From Sulfuritalea sp. (GTDB lineage Bacteria; Pseudomonadota; Gammaproteobacteria; Burkholderiales; Rhodocyclaceae): DNA of 64,000 nucleotides. The stretch is taken from the NCBI GenBank assembly GCA_023700805.1, contig JAMPYF010000018.1, positions 21,176 to 85,175 on the forward strand. The letters run 5' to 3'. Position numbers and translations under genes: made by a program. Positions within the stretch are counted from its first letter, which is position 1. Every line of letters starts with the position of its first letter. Of the stretch, positions 1 to 7,360 are shown piece after piece. The notes under the pieces are model-generated. The model was not told the DNA's origin. It worked only from the letters and a program-made list of their open reading frames with translations, and did not search any database.

Positions 1-683
1 AGAATCGCGTCGCTGCCCGGCGTGATCGCCAGGTGCAGGTCGGCCATCGCCGCGGTGTCGGTGCGGCGCGGGTCGATCACGACGATTTTCAGATCGGGAT
101 TCGCCGCCCTGGCGTCCTCGATGCGGCGGAACAGCACCGGATGCGCCCAGGCCGTGTTGCTGCCGGCCAGCAGGAACAGGTCGGCCAGCGCGATGTCCTC
201 GTAACTGCAGGGCACCGCATCGGCGCCCAGCGTGGCCTTGTAGCCGGCCACGGCCGAGGACATGCACAGGCGCGAATTCGAGTCGATGTTGTTGGTGCCG
301 ACCACGGCGCGCGCGAGCTTGTTGAAGACGTAGTAGTCCTCGGTCAGCAGCTGGCCGGAAACGTAGAAGGCCACGGCGTCCGGGCCATGCTCAGCGATGA
401 TCGCGGCGAAGCGTTCGGCCGCCGCGTCGAGCGCCGTGTCCCAGCCCACCGCGCGGCGCGCCTGGTCGCCCGCGGCGCGGTATTCGGGCACCAGGGCGCG
501 GCCGGTGAGCTGCGTGGTCAGGTGCAGGCTGGCGCCCTTGCTGCACAGGCGGCCGAAATTGGCCGGATGCTCGGGATCGCCGCGCACGCCGACGATCTTC
601 GCCGTAGCGCCAGCGCCAACTGTCTCGATGATCACGCCGCAGCCCGTGCCGCAATAGCAGCAGGTGGAACGGGTCTCACTCAC
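1..683 (-). CDS. nasA: Assimilatory nitrate reductase catalytic subunit NasA, N-terminal part (runs off the window)
   Basis: Cytoplasmic molybdopterin enzyme that reduces nitrate to nitrite, feeding NirBD encoded just upstream. About 227 N-terminal residues are visible. Near the start is the N-terminal [4Fe-4S] motif CCYCGTGCG, completed by RLCSKG about 25 residues later; then the molybdopterin-oxidoreductase fold follows (SNSRLCMSS, AGSNTAWAHP, VIDPRRTDTA). I start it at GTG 683 because the in-frame sequence farther upstream belongs to a rearranged segment; GTG 704 is also possible. The start is odd: a second copy of the first 40 bases lies 155 bp upstream. A copy of the dispersed repeat (601-621) is in frame and adds VGAGAT between the iron-sulfur motif and KIVGVRG. 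The family call is firm from motifs and operon context. Confidence 0.9.
   Translation of the reverse strand, partial: MSETRSTCCYCGTGCGVIIETVGAGATAKIVGVRGDPEHPANFGRLCSKGASLHLTTQLTGRALVPEYRAAGDQARRAVGWDTALDAAAERFAAIIAEHGPDAVAFYVSGQLLTEDYYVFNKLARAVVGTNNIDSNSRLCMSSAVAGYKATLGADAVPCSYEDIALADLFLLAGSNTAWAHPVLFRRIEDARAANPDLKIVVIDPRRTDTAAMADLHLAITPGSDAI
601..621 (-). repeat. Dispersed 22-bp element, copy 1
   Basis: Core AGTTGGCGCTGGCG then CTACGGC, in frame within nasA. Confidence 0.85.
638..677 (-). repeat. Direct repeat copy A (inside nasA)
   Basis: 40-bp segment encoding the start of the NasA iron-sulfur motif, 38/40 identical to 793-832. Both copies have the same orientation and are offset by 155 bp. 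Confidence 0.9.
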
Positions 684-859
684 GACGGATACCGCCCCTG
701 ACACGGAGCTGCGGCAGAACCCCCCGCCCGGCGGGGGGACGAAAGGGGGGTGCCCATTCTTGCCGCACGCGGCCCGCGCGCAATATGCGGGTCGCAGCCC
801 GTGCCGCAATAGCAGCAGGTGGAGCGCGTCTCGCGCACGATGGATTCAGGCATGCCCAT
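680..859 (-). pseudogene. Truncated duplicate of the nasA 5' end
   Basis: A 59-codon frame starts at ATG 859 (or ATG 853) and reads MPESIVRETRSTCCYCGTGC, the expected N-terminus of NasA with its iron-sulfur cysteines. It then diverges into low-complexity Gly/Pro/Arg sequence and stops at 680-682. That TGA overlaps the GTG at 681-683 where the longer nasA frame begins. Seen directly: 38 of 40 bases are identical between 638-677 and 793-832. Inference: a local duplication or insertion split the original ATG start from the gene, so nasA now starts at an internal GTG, perhaps by coupling to this short frame. It could instead be a functional leader peptide. Confidence 0.55.
793..832 (-). repeat. 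Direct repeat copy B (upstream of nasA)
   Basis: Second copy of the 40-bp segment. Between the copies lies GC-rich DNA with a palindromic run of C and G around 720-740. Confidence 0.9.
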
Positions 860-878
860 GGGGTCGCGGAAAATCTTT

Positions 879-976
879 CACCACCAAGACACCAAGTTTC
901 ACCAAGGAAAAACAAGTCGATAGCTTTTCTTGGTGCTCCTCTTGGTGCTCCTTTGTGTCCTTGGTGTCTTGGTGGT
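879..976. repeat. ~100-bp CACCAAG-type inverted-repeat element, copy 1
   Basis: The gap between nirD and nasA is filled by an element whose ends are perfect 17-bp inverted repeats (ACCACCAAGACACCAAG and its complement). The interior carries further CTTGGTG units. A second copy with the same ends but a different interior lies at 3783-3888. Such an element can form a long hairpin in RNA, so it may act in transcript processing or attenuation, or be a small non-autonomous mobile repeat. I see no gene in it. Confidence 0.8.
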
Positions 977-1000
977 AAGGATTCTGGCTTTTCATGATAG

Positions 1001-1309
1001 TCAAAGCTCCAGCCACACCTCGCCGCCCTCCACCCGCGTGGCATAGCGCCGGGCGCAGCCGTGGTCCGGCGCGCAGGCCTCGCCGCTGTCGAGTTCGACG
1101 TTCCAGCCATGCATCGGGCAGGTCACGCGATGGCCATGGACGATGCCCTGCGACAGCGGCCCGCCCTTGTGCGGACAGGCGTCGCGCAGCGCGAAAACGT
1201 GGTCGTCGGCGGCGCGGAACACCGCGATGCTGCCCGCCTCGTGCGGCAGCACGCGGCTGCCGCGCAGCGGGATTTCATCGAGGCGGCAGACTTTATGCCA
1301 GTTCGACAT
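1001..1309 (-). CDS. nirD: Nitrite reductase (NADH) small subunit NirD
   Basis: Small Rieske-fold subunit of cytoplasmic NADH-dependent nitrite reductase, 102 residues, the usual size. It keeps a full Rieske-type pair, CPHKGG near residue 53 and CPMHGW near residue 73, so it may bind a [2Fe-2S] cluster; many NirD proteins lack these residues. I chose ATG 1309 because GGAG lies six bases upstream. The start overlaps the end of nirB by 17 bases, which indicates translational coupling of the two subunits. It works with NirB to turn nitrite into ammonium. Confidence 0.93.
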   Translation of the reverse strand: MSNWHKVCRLDEIPLRGSRVLPHEAGSIAVFRAADDHVFALRDACPHKGGPLSQGIVHGHRVTCPMHGWNVELDSGEACAPDHGCARRYATRVEGGEVWLEL

Positions 1310-3770
1310 GGCGTTCTCCATTGATATCGATCGGCGCCGGCAGCGGCGCGAACTCGTGGCGGGCGACGCCCTGGGTGCGTTCCGCCCAGGGATCGACCGT
1401 GCCCTGCAGCGCATAGAGCAGACGCTGGTGCAGGGCCTTGCGCTGCTCGGCGTCGTCGACGATGCGGCTCCGGATGCCGTCGAGGCCGACGCGCTGCACC
1501 CAATGCACGGTGCGCTCCAGGTACCAGGCTTCCTCGCGGTAGAGCTGGAGGAAGGCCGCGGAATACTCGAGCACTTCCTCGCGCGTGCCGACCTTGCAGA
1601 AGAACTCGGCGACCTCGGTCTTGATGCCGCCGTTGCCGGCGACGTAAAGCTCCCAGCCGGAATCCACGCCGATCACGCCGACGTCCTTGATACCGGCCTC
1701 GGCGCAGTTGCGCGGGCAGCCCGAGACGGCGAGCTTGACCTTGTGCGGTGACCACATGCCGAACAGCATCTTCTCCAGCTCGACGCCCATGCTCATCGAC
1801 TTCTGCGTGCCGAAGCGGCAGTGCTCGGAGCCGACGCAGGTCTTCACCGTGCGGATGCTCTTGCCATAGGCATGGCCCGAAGGCATGCCGAGATCCTGCC
1901 AGACGCCGGGCAGGTCTTCCTTTTTGATGCCGAGCAGGTCGATGCGCTGGCCGCCGGTGACTTTCACCGTCGGCACCTTGTACTTCTCGGCGACGTCGGC
2001 GATGCGGCGCAACTCGTCGGGCGTGGTCAGGCCGCCCCACATGCGCGGCACCACGCTGTAGGTGCCGTCCTTCTGGATGTTGGCATGGGCGCGCTCGTTG
2101 ATGAAGCGCGACTGCGGATCGTCCTGCGCCTCGTGCGGCCAGGTCGAGATCAGGTAGTAGTTGAGCGCCGGGCGGCAGGTGGCGCAGCCATCCGGCGTGC
2201 GCCAGTCGAGCGCCTTGAAGGCGGCGTCGAGCGACAGCAGCTTCATCGAGCGCACCGCCTGGCGCACCTCGTTGTGGTTGAAGTCGGTGCAGCCGCAGAC
2301 CGGCTTGGTCGTGCGGTCGGCGGCCTGGTAGGCGCCGCCGACGGTGGAGGCGAGAATCTGCTCGACCAGGCCGGTGCAGGAGCCGCAGGAGCTCGACGCC
2401 TTGGTGTGCTTCCTGACGTCGTCGAGGGTGAACAAGCCGTGCTCGCGGATGGCCTTGACGATGGTGCCCTTGCACACGCCGTTGCAGCCGCAGACTTCGG
2501 CCGTGTCGGCCATCGCCGCCGCCTGCGAGGCGCCGGCATGGCCGACGTCGCCGACGTGGTTGTTGGCGAAGGCGTCGCCGAACATCAGGTGGTCGCGGAT
2601 CGCGCCGATGTCGCGGCCTTCCTTGAGCAGCTGGAAATACCAGCCGCCATCGGCCGTGTCGCCGTAGAGCACGGCGCCGATCAGCTTGTCCTTTTCGATC
2701 ACCAGGCGCTTGTAGATGCCGCCGTTCCTGTCGTGCAGCACGATGTCTTCGGTGCCGTCGCCACCGGTGAAATTGCCGGCGGAGAACACGTCGATGCCGG
2801 TGACCTTGAGCTTGGTCGAGGTGACCGAGCCCTGGTAGCGGCCGATGCCGTGCTGCGCCAGGTGGTTGGCGCAGACCTTGGCCTGCTCGAACAGCGGCGC
2901 GACGAGGCCGTAGGCGGTGCCGCGATGCGCCGCGCATTCGCCGACCGCGTAGATCTTCGGATCGTAGGTCTGCAAGGTGTCGGTGACGACGATGCCGCGG
3001 TTGCAATACAGGCCCGCGCTTTCGGCCAGGGCCGTGTTGGGGCGGATGCCGGCGGCCATCACCACCAGGTCGGCCGGAATCTCCGCGCCGTCCTTGAAGC
3101 GCACCGCGCCGACGCGACCCGAAGGCGCGGCCGTGAGCATTTCGGTCTGCTTGCCGAGCAGGAATTTGAGACCCTTGGCTTCCAGCGAGGCCTGCAGCAT
3201 GTCGGCGCCGGCCTGGTCCAGCTGGCGCTCCATGATCCAGTCCAGCAGATGCACCACGGTGACGTCCATGCCGCGCAGGCGCAGGCCGTTGGCGGCCTCC
3301 AGCCCGAGCAGGCCGGCGCCGATCACCACCGCGTGTTTGTGGTTCGCCGCAGCGGCGATCATCGTCTCGGTGTCGGCGATGTCGCGGTAGGCAATCACCC
3401 CGGGCAGGTCCTTGCCCGGCACCGGCAGGATGAAGGGCGTCGAGCCGGTGGCCAGCAGCAGGCGGTCGTAGGGCACCGCCAGATCGTCCGCAATGACCAG
3501 GCGCTTGACGCGGTCGATCTTCGTCACCTTCTTCCCGGCATGCAGCGTGATGCCGTTGTTCCTGTACCAGTCGAGGTCGTTCAGCACGATGTCGGCCAGC
3601 GTCATCTCGCCGGCCAGCACCGGCGAAAGCAGGATGCGGTTGTAATTGCCGTGCGGCTCGGCGCCGAACACGGTGATGTCGTAGAGATCCGGGGCGAGCT
3701 TCAACAGCTCCTCCACGGCGCGGATGCCGGCCATGCCGTTGCCGACGACGACGAGTTTTTGCTTTTCCAT
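1293..3770 (-). CDS. nirB: Nitrite reductase (NADH) large subunit NirB
   Basis: Siroheme/FAD enzyme of 825 residues that reduces nitrite to ammonium with NADH. Domains in order: FAD-binding fold (VVGNGMAG near residue 8), NAD-binding fold (VVIGAGLLG near 150), two BFD-like [2Fe-2S] domains (Cys near 427/429/462/465 and 492/494/529/532), and a sulfite/nitrite reductase half-domain. The last holds the siroheme-[4Fe-4S] ligands CVGSEHC (645 and 651) and SGCPRNC (685 and 689). Length and motifs are standard. ATG 3770 follows the second CACCAAG element directly. It is co-directional with nrtABD and nirD, so nitrate import, nitrate reduction and nitrite reduction probably share regulation. Confidence 0.96.
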   Translation of the reverse strand: MEKQKLVVVGNGMAGIRAVEELLKLAPDLYDITVFGAEPHGNYNRILLSPVLAGEMTLADIVLNDLDWYRNNGITLHAGKKVTKIDRVKRLVIADDLAVPYDRLLLATGSTPFILPVPGKDLPGVIAYRDIADTETMIAAAANHKHAVVIGAGLLGLEAANGLRLRGMDVTVVHLLDWIMERQLDQAGADMLQASLEAKGLKFLLGKQTEMLTAAPSGRVGAVRFKDGAEIPADLVVMAAGIRPNTALAESAGLYCNRGIVVTDTLQTYDPKIYAVGECAAHRGTAYGLVAPLFEQAKVCANHLAQHGIGRYQGSVTSTKLKVTGIDVFSAGNFTGGDGTEDIVLHDRNGGIYKRLVIEKDKLIGAVLYGDTADGGWYFQLLKEGRDIGAIRDHLMFGDAFANNHVGDVGHAGASQAAAMADTAEVCGCNGVCKGTIVKAIREHGLFTLDDVRKHTKASSSCGSCTGLVEQILASTVGGAYQAADRTTKPVCGCTDFNHNEVRQAVRSMKLLSLDAAFKALDWRTPDGCATCRPALNYYLISTWPHEAQDDPQSRFINERAHANIQKDGTYSVVPRMWGGLTTPDELRRIADVAEKYKVPTVKVTGGQRIDLLGIKKEDLPGVWQDLGMPSGHAYGKSIRTVKTCVGSEHCRFGTQKSMSMGVELEKMLFGMWSPHKVKLAVSGCPRNCAEAGIKDVGVIGVDSGWELYVAGNGGIKTEVAEFFCKVGTREEVLEYSAAFLQLYREEAWYLERTVHWVQRVGLDGIRSRIVDDAEQRKALHQRLLYALQGTVDPWAERTQGVARHEFAPLPAPIDINGERHVELA

Positions 3771-3782
3771 TTGAAGACCTTT

Positions 3783-3888
3783 CACCACCAAGACACCAAG
3801 TTCACCAAGGGAGCACCAAGGAAGACCAGATCAAACGCATCAAGTTGATTTTCTTGGTGCATCTTGGTGTCCTTGGTGTCTTGGTGGT
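3783..3888. repeat. ~106-bp CACCAAG-type inverted-repeat element, copy 2
   Basis: Has the same 17-bp terminal inverted repeats as 879-976 and fills the nrtD-nirB gap. The two copies thus sit exactly at the borders between the transport, nitrite reductase and nitrate reductase genes. Confidence 0.8.
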
Positions 3889-3897
3889 TAGGATTTT

Positions 3898-4770
3898 TCA
3901 TGCCGCTCTTTTCAACTGCTTGCGGTAGAGGAACTCGAACACCGCGGCGCGGTAGTCGGCGAAGCGCGTGTCCTGCGCCAGTTCCAGCCGGTCGCGCGGA
4001 CGCTCCAGTTTCACTTCGACGATCTCGCCTATGGTCGCGGCCGGGCCGTTGGTCATCATCACGATGCGGTCCGACAGCAGCACCGCCTCGTCGACGTCGT
4101 GGGTCACCATCACCACCGTGGCGCCGGTCTTGGCCATCACGCCGTTGAGCTCGTCCTGCAGCGCGGCGCGGGTCAGGGCGTCGAGCGCGCCGAAGGGCTC
4201 GTCCATCAGCAGCAGCTTCGGTTCCATGGCGAAGGCGCGGGCGATGCCGACGCGCTGCTTCATGCCGCCGGAAATCTCGTGCGGGTACTTGTGCATGGCG
4301 TGGTCCATGTGCACCATGTCGAGCGCCGCCGCGACGCGGGCTTTCAGCTTGGGCACGCCTTCCTTGCGGCCGAAGACGCGCTCGACGCCGAGCATGACGT
4401 TTTCGAAGCAGGTCATCCAGGGCAGGAGGCTGTGGTTCTGGAACACCACCGAGCGCTCCGGTCCCGGCCCGGCGATCTCGCGGCCGTCGCAGAGCAGCAG
4501 ACCGCTGGTCGGCAGGCTGAGCCCGGCGATCAGGTTGAGCAGCGTGCTCTTGCCACACCCGGAATGGCCGATCAGGGTGACGACCTCGCCCACGCTGACA
4601 TCGAGGTTGATGTCGCGCAGCGCGGTGAATTTGCCGCTCTTGGTGCTGAAGGTCTGGCCGACGTTTTCGATCTTGACGATGGGCTTGTTGGCTACGGCCG
4701 GGCTTGCGCCCTTAACCCTCGCTTCGCTCGCGTTAGCCTGCGCCGAAACTTCACATTCGTTCGTTTTCAT
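3898..4770 (-). CDS. nrtD: Nitrate ABC transporter ATP-binding protein
   Basis: Cytoplasmic ATPase of a NitT/TauT-type importer for nitrate, 290 residues. Walker A GHSGCGKST near residues 68-76, Q-loop FQNHSLLPW near 110, signature ISGGMKQR near 166-173, Walker B LLLMDEP near 187 and switch THD follow in order. It is a single-domain ATPase, so NrtD/NasD-like and not the NrtC fusion. ATG 4770 lies just past the nrtB stop. The first ~30 residues are a low-complexity linker (ANASEARVKGASPA) absent from typical members and encoded by a Ser/Ala/Arg-rich palindromic stretch. Confidence 0.93.
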   Translation of the reverse strand: MKTNECEVSAQANASEARVKGASPAVANKPIVKIENVGQTFSTKSGKFTALRDINLDVSVGEVVTLIGHSGCGKSTLLNLIAGLSLPTSGLLLCDGREIAGPGPERSVVFQNHSLLPWMTCFENVMLGVERVFGRKEGVPKLKARVAAALDMVHMDHAMHKYPHEISGGMKQRVGIARAFAMEPKLLLMDEPFGALDALTRAALQDELNGVMAKTGATVVMVTHDVDEAVLLSDRIVMMTNGPAATIGEIVEVKLERPRDRLELAQDTRFADYRAAVFEFLYRKQLKRAA

Positions 4771-4772
4771 GA

Positions 4773-5714
4773 TTAGCGGCTTTCGTAGGTGAAGCGTTTG
4801 GCGATCATCAGCAGCATGGTTTCCAGCGCCAGGCCGACCATGCCGATGACGAAGATGGCGATGACGATGTGCTCGACCTTGAGGTTGTTCCACTCGTCCC
4901 AGACCCAGAAGCCGATGCCGACGCCGCCGGTGAGCATTTCCGCGGCGACGATGACGAGCCAGGCGGTGCCGATCGAGAGGCGGATGCCGGTCAGCATGTA
5001 GGGCAGCACGGCGGGGAACAGGATCTTGGTGATCACCTTGGCTTCCGACAGGCCGAGCACGCGCGCGACGTTGAGGTAGTCCTGCGGCACGCGCTGCACG
5101 CCCTGCGCGGTGTTGAGGATCATGGGCCAGATCGAGCAGATGAAGATGGTCCAGGTCGCCGCCGGGTCGGCCTTCTGGAACACCAGCAGGCCGATCGGCA
5201 GCCAGGCCAGCGGCGAAACCGGACGCAGCAGGCTGATGATGGGCTCGAACATGCGGTTCATGAAGGCGAAGCGGCCGAGCAGGAAACCCATCGGAATGCC
5301 GACCAGGGCCGCGAAGCCGAAGCCGATGCCGACCCGCTGCAGGGACGACAGCACGTTCCAGCCGATGCCCTGGTCGTTCGGCCCGTTGCGGTAGAAGGGA
5401 TCGGCGAACAGCTTGAGCGCGGCATCCCAGGTCTTGTCCGGCCCCGGGATGTTGCCCGACTTGATCGCGACGAGCGCCCAGATGCCGATGAGCAGAAGCA
5501 TCCCGAAAAGCGGCGGGATTAACACTTTCGCAAGGTCGCGAAAGTGTTCATTGCGTGGCCCGCCCTCCCCTTGCCCCTCCCGCGCGGGAGGGGTACTGGT
5601 TTGCTCGCTGCGCTCGACTGTCACGGGGAGCTCCGTAGCTGCTGCTGCGGTCTTGACGGGCACGGGCTCCACCTTGGCCGGCGCTTCGACCAGCTTCAAT
5701 GCAAGTGCACTCAT
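4773..5714 (-). CDS. nrtB: Nitrate ABC transporter permease
   Basis: Inner-membrane permease of the nitrate importer, 313 residues from ATG 5714, chosen because AAGGAG stands six bases upstream. After a long cytoplasmic N-terminus come about six membrane segments and the permease coupling motif (VLGLSEAKVITKILFPAVLP). The N-terminal ~70 residues are unusual: they are low complexity and encoded by DNA with two perfect palindromes (5521-5548 and 5574-5593), suggesting repeat elements were absorbed in frame. It lies between nrtA and nrtD with almost no spacing. Confidence 0.93.
   Translation of the reverse strand: MSALALKLVEAPAKVEPVPVKTAAAATELPVTVERSEQTSTPPAREGQGEGGPRNEHFRDLAKVLIPPLFGMLLLIGIWALVAIKSGNIPGPDKTWDAALKLFADPFYRNGPNDQGIGWNVLSSLQRVGIGFGFAALVGIPMGFLLGRFAFMNRMFEPIISLLRPVSPLAWLPIGLLVFQKADPAATWTIFICSIWPMILNTAQGVQRVPQDYLNVARVLGLSEAKVITKILFPAVLPYMLTGIRLSIGTAWLVIVAAEMLTGGVGIGFWVWDEWNNLKVEHIVIAIFVIGMVGLALETMLLMIAKRFTYESR
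5521..5593. repeat. Two perfect palindromes inside the nrtB N-terminal linker
   Basis: The first has 11-bp arms (5521-5531 and 5538-5548) around a 6-base loop. The second is a 20-bp perfect palindrome at 5574-5593 made of C and G runs around GCGC. Both are translated as part of the variable NrtB N-terminus. Confidence 0.75.
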
Positions 5715-5745
5715 GTCGTTCTCCTTTTCCATTGCAGACAATCGA

Positions 5746-7059
5746 TCAGGCATGCACCTTGAACGAGCCGGCGTACTTTTTCGGGTCCTTGCCGTCCCAC
5801 ACCACGCCGTCGATCAGCTTGTGGCTGCGCATGTCGCTCTTCGGCAGGCTGACGCCGGCCGCGGTCGCCGCCTGCCGGTAGATGTCGATGCGATTGACCT
5901 TCTTCGCCACGGCGAGGTAATCGGGATCGTCCTTGAGCAGGCCCCAGCGCCGGTGCTGGGTGAGGAACCACATCGCATCCGACAGGTAGGGGAAGTTGAC
6001 CGCGCCGTCGTTGAAGAACTTCATGTGGTTCTTGTCGTCCCAGCTCTTGCCGAGACCGTTGGAATAGCGGCCGAGCATGCGTTCGAGGATCACGTCCATG
6101 TCGGTGTTGATGTAGGCCTTCTGCGCCACAGTCTCGGCCGTCAGGCGGCGATTGGCGAGCGAAGCGTCGATCCACTTGCCGGCGTCGAGCACGGCGGCGG
6201 TCATGGCGCGCGCCGTGTTCGGATTTTTCGCCACCCACTCGGCCGAGGTGCCGAGCACTTTTTCCGGATGGTCGACCCAGATGTCCTGCGAAGTAACCGC
6301 GGTGAAGCCGATCTTGTCCATGATGGCGCGGTTGTTCCAGGGCTCGCCGACGCAGAAGCCGTCCATGTTGCCGACGCGCATGTTGGCCACCATCTGCGGC
6401 GGCGGCACGGTGATGGTCTTGACGTCCTTGAAGGGATTCACGCCATGTGCCGCCAGCCAGTAATAGAGCCACATGGCATGGGTGCCGGTGGGGAAGGTAT
6501 GGGCGAAGGTGTATTCGCGTTCCTTCTTCGCCACCAGCTTGGCCAGCGATGCGCCGTCGGTGGCGCCCTTGGCCTTGAGCTGGTTCGACAGGGTGATGGC
6601 CTGGCCGTTCTGGTTCAGCGTCATCAGCACGTTCATGTCCTTCTTCGGCCCGCCGATGCCCAGTTGCACGCCATACACCAGGCCGTAGAGCACGTGCGCG
6701 GCATCGAGTTCGCCGTTCACCAGCTTGTCGCGCACCGAGGCCCAGGAGGCTTCCTTGGTCGGGATGATCTTGATGCCGTACTTGGCGTCGAACTTCTGCA
6801 CCGCGGCCATGACCACGGAGGAACAGTCGGTGAGCGGAATGAAGCCGATGCGCACTTCCTTCTTCTCCGGCGCATCGGAACCGGCGGCCCAGGCGCCGGA
6901 ACGGACTCCGGGCGGCACCAGGCTCATGAGCGCGGCTCCGCCGGCGAGCTGGAGGAAATCGCGCCGCGAAGGCCCCGCAATGGCGGGTGCCGGAAGCTCG
7001 ACAGTCTCGGTAGCGACGCTGGTCGCGGGCAGGTGGGAAAGCTTGTCTTCATGGTTCAT
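5746..7059 (-). CDS. nrtA: Nitrate ABC transporter substrate-binding protein (Tat-exported)
   Basis: Periplasmic nitrate-binding protein, 437 residues, that delivers nitrate to NrtB. A twin-arginine signal (SRRDFLQLAGG) lies about 30 residues from the start, followed by a hydrophobic stretch ending near AWAA. The mature part matches the NrtA/NasF family (RIGFIPLTDCSSVVMA, NGELDAAHVLYG, FCVGEPWNNRAI). ATG 7059 has GGAG seven bases upstream. It is the first structural gene behind the sigma-54 promoter and attenuator. NasS sensors are NrtA-like, but the export signal argues for a transport role here. Confidence 0.93.
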   Translation of the reverse strand: MNHEDKLSHLPATSVATETVELPAPAIAGPSRRDFLQLAGGAALMSLVPPGVRSGAWAAGSDAPEKKEVRIGFIPLTDCSSVVMAAVQKFDAKYGIKIIPTKEASWASVRDKLVNGELDAAHVLYGLVYGVQLGIGGPKKDMNVLMTLNQNGQAITLSNQLKAKGATDGASLAKLVAKKEREYTFAHTFPTGTHAMWLYYWLAAHGVNPFKDVKTITVPPPQMVANMRVGNMDGFCVGEPWNNRAIMDKIGFTAVTSQDIWVDHPEKVLGTSAEWVAKNPNTARAMTAAVLDAGKWIDASLANRRLTAETVAQKAYINTDMDVILERMLGRYSNGLGKSWDDKNHMKFFNDGAVNFPYLSDAMWFLTQHRRWGLLKDDPDYLAVAKKVNRIDIYRQAATAAGVSLPKSDMRSHKLIDGVVWDGKDPKKYAGSFKVHA

Positions 7060-7080
7060 CTCGATCTCCGCTGGGAACTG

Positions 7081-7102
7081 ATAAACAAAAACGGCGCCCG
7101 TT
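7081..7102 (-). terminator. Intrinsic terminator (attenuator) in the nrtA leader
   Basis: Read on the minus strand, a short hairpin with arms AACGG and CCGTT is followed by TTTTGTTT, about 20 bases before the nrtA ribosome-binding site. With the two hexaloop hairpins just upstream it forms an attenuator that ANTAR proteins such as NasT would relieve. Confidence 0.65.
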
Positions 7103-7133
7103 GCGCATCGCCGGGAACAGATCCCCAGTAACG

Positions 7134-7177
7134 CAACAGACACCGTTGTCATTTGCACCGAACCGCCTTTGATCCGG
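7134..7177 (-). promoter_or_regulatory. Candidate ANTAR (NasT) dual-hexaloop antiterminator element
   Basis: The RNA between the sigma-54 promoter and the attenuator can fold two hairpins with six-base loops. P1 (7158-7177) has a 7-bp stem (some G-U pairs) and loop AAAGGC. P2 (7134-7155) has loop AACGGT on a stem with a two-base internal mismatch. Both loops have A at position 1 and G at position 4, the signature known for ANTAR-bound RNAs. nasT, the expected binding partner, is the next gene upstream. The folds were made by eye. Confidence 0.55.
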
Positions 7178-7193
7178 CACTCAGGCCTTGTTT

Positions 7194-7209
7194 AGCAACC
7201 GCTGTGCCA
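7194..7209 (-). promoter_or_regulatory. Sigma-54 (RpoN) promoter of the nrtA operon
   Basis: On the minus strand the sequence TGGCACAGCGGTTGCT matches the -24/-12 consensus (TGGCAC, five bases, TTGC) exactly. It lies about 135 bases before the nrtA start, with the attenuator leader between. Sigma-54 control implies activation by an NtrC-type protein under nitrogen limitation; I did not find a clean NtrC site upstream. Confidence 0.8.
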
Positions 7210-7261
7210 GCTTTCGCGAATCTCCCGCAAACCCTTGTCGCGGCTGCAACACAGCCCGGAG

Positions 7262-7283
7262 AGTTGACGCTGGCGATACGGTG
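7262..7283 (+). repeat. Dispersed 22-bp element, copy 2
   Basis: Core with one mismatch (AGTTGACGCTGGCG), then ATACGGTG. It lies upstream of the sigma-54 promoter of nrtA. Confidence 0.8.
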
Positions 7284-7360
7284 ATGCGCGCCGCAGGGAG
7301 AATGATGCTGCACCGCAATAGCGCGCCAATGAGGTACGGCGCACCGGAACGGGGCGCGAA

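Noticed and set aside
1821..3848. A 675-codon plus-strand open frame antisense to nirB
   Set aside because: GC-rich codon bias leaves antisense frames open. The sequence is Asp/Val/Gly/His-rich without any fold, and nirB on the other strand is unambiguous. The same applies to the long antisense frames over ftsK (57516-59678), the second kinase (19840-21543) and the NnrS-like/chemoreceptor genes (29567-31783).
7210..7360. NtrC binding sites upstream of the sigma-54 promoter
   Set aside because: Several GGTGC/GCACC half-sites are present, but no pair had the right spacing and symmetry to call.
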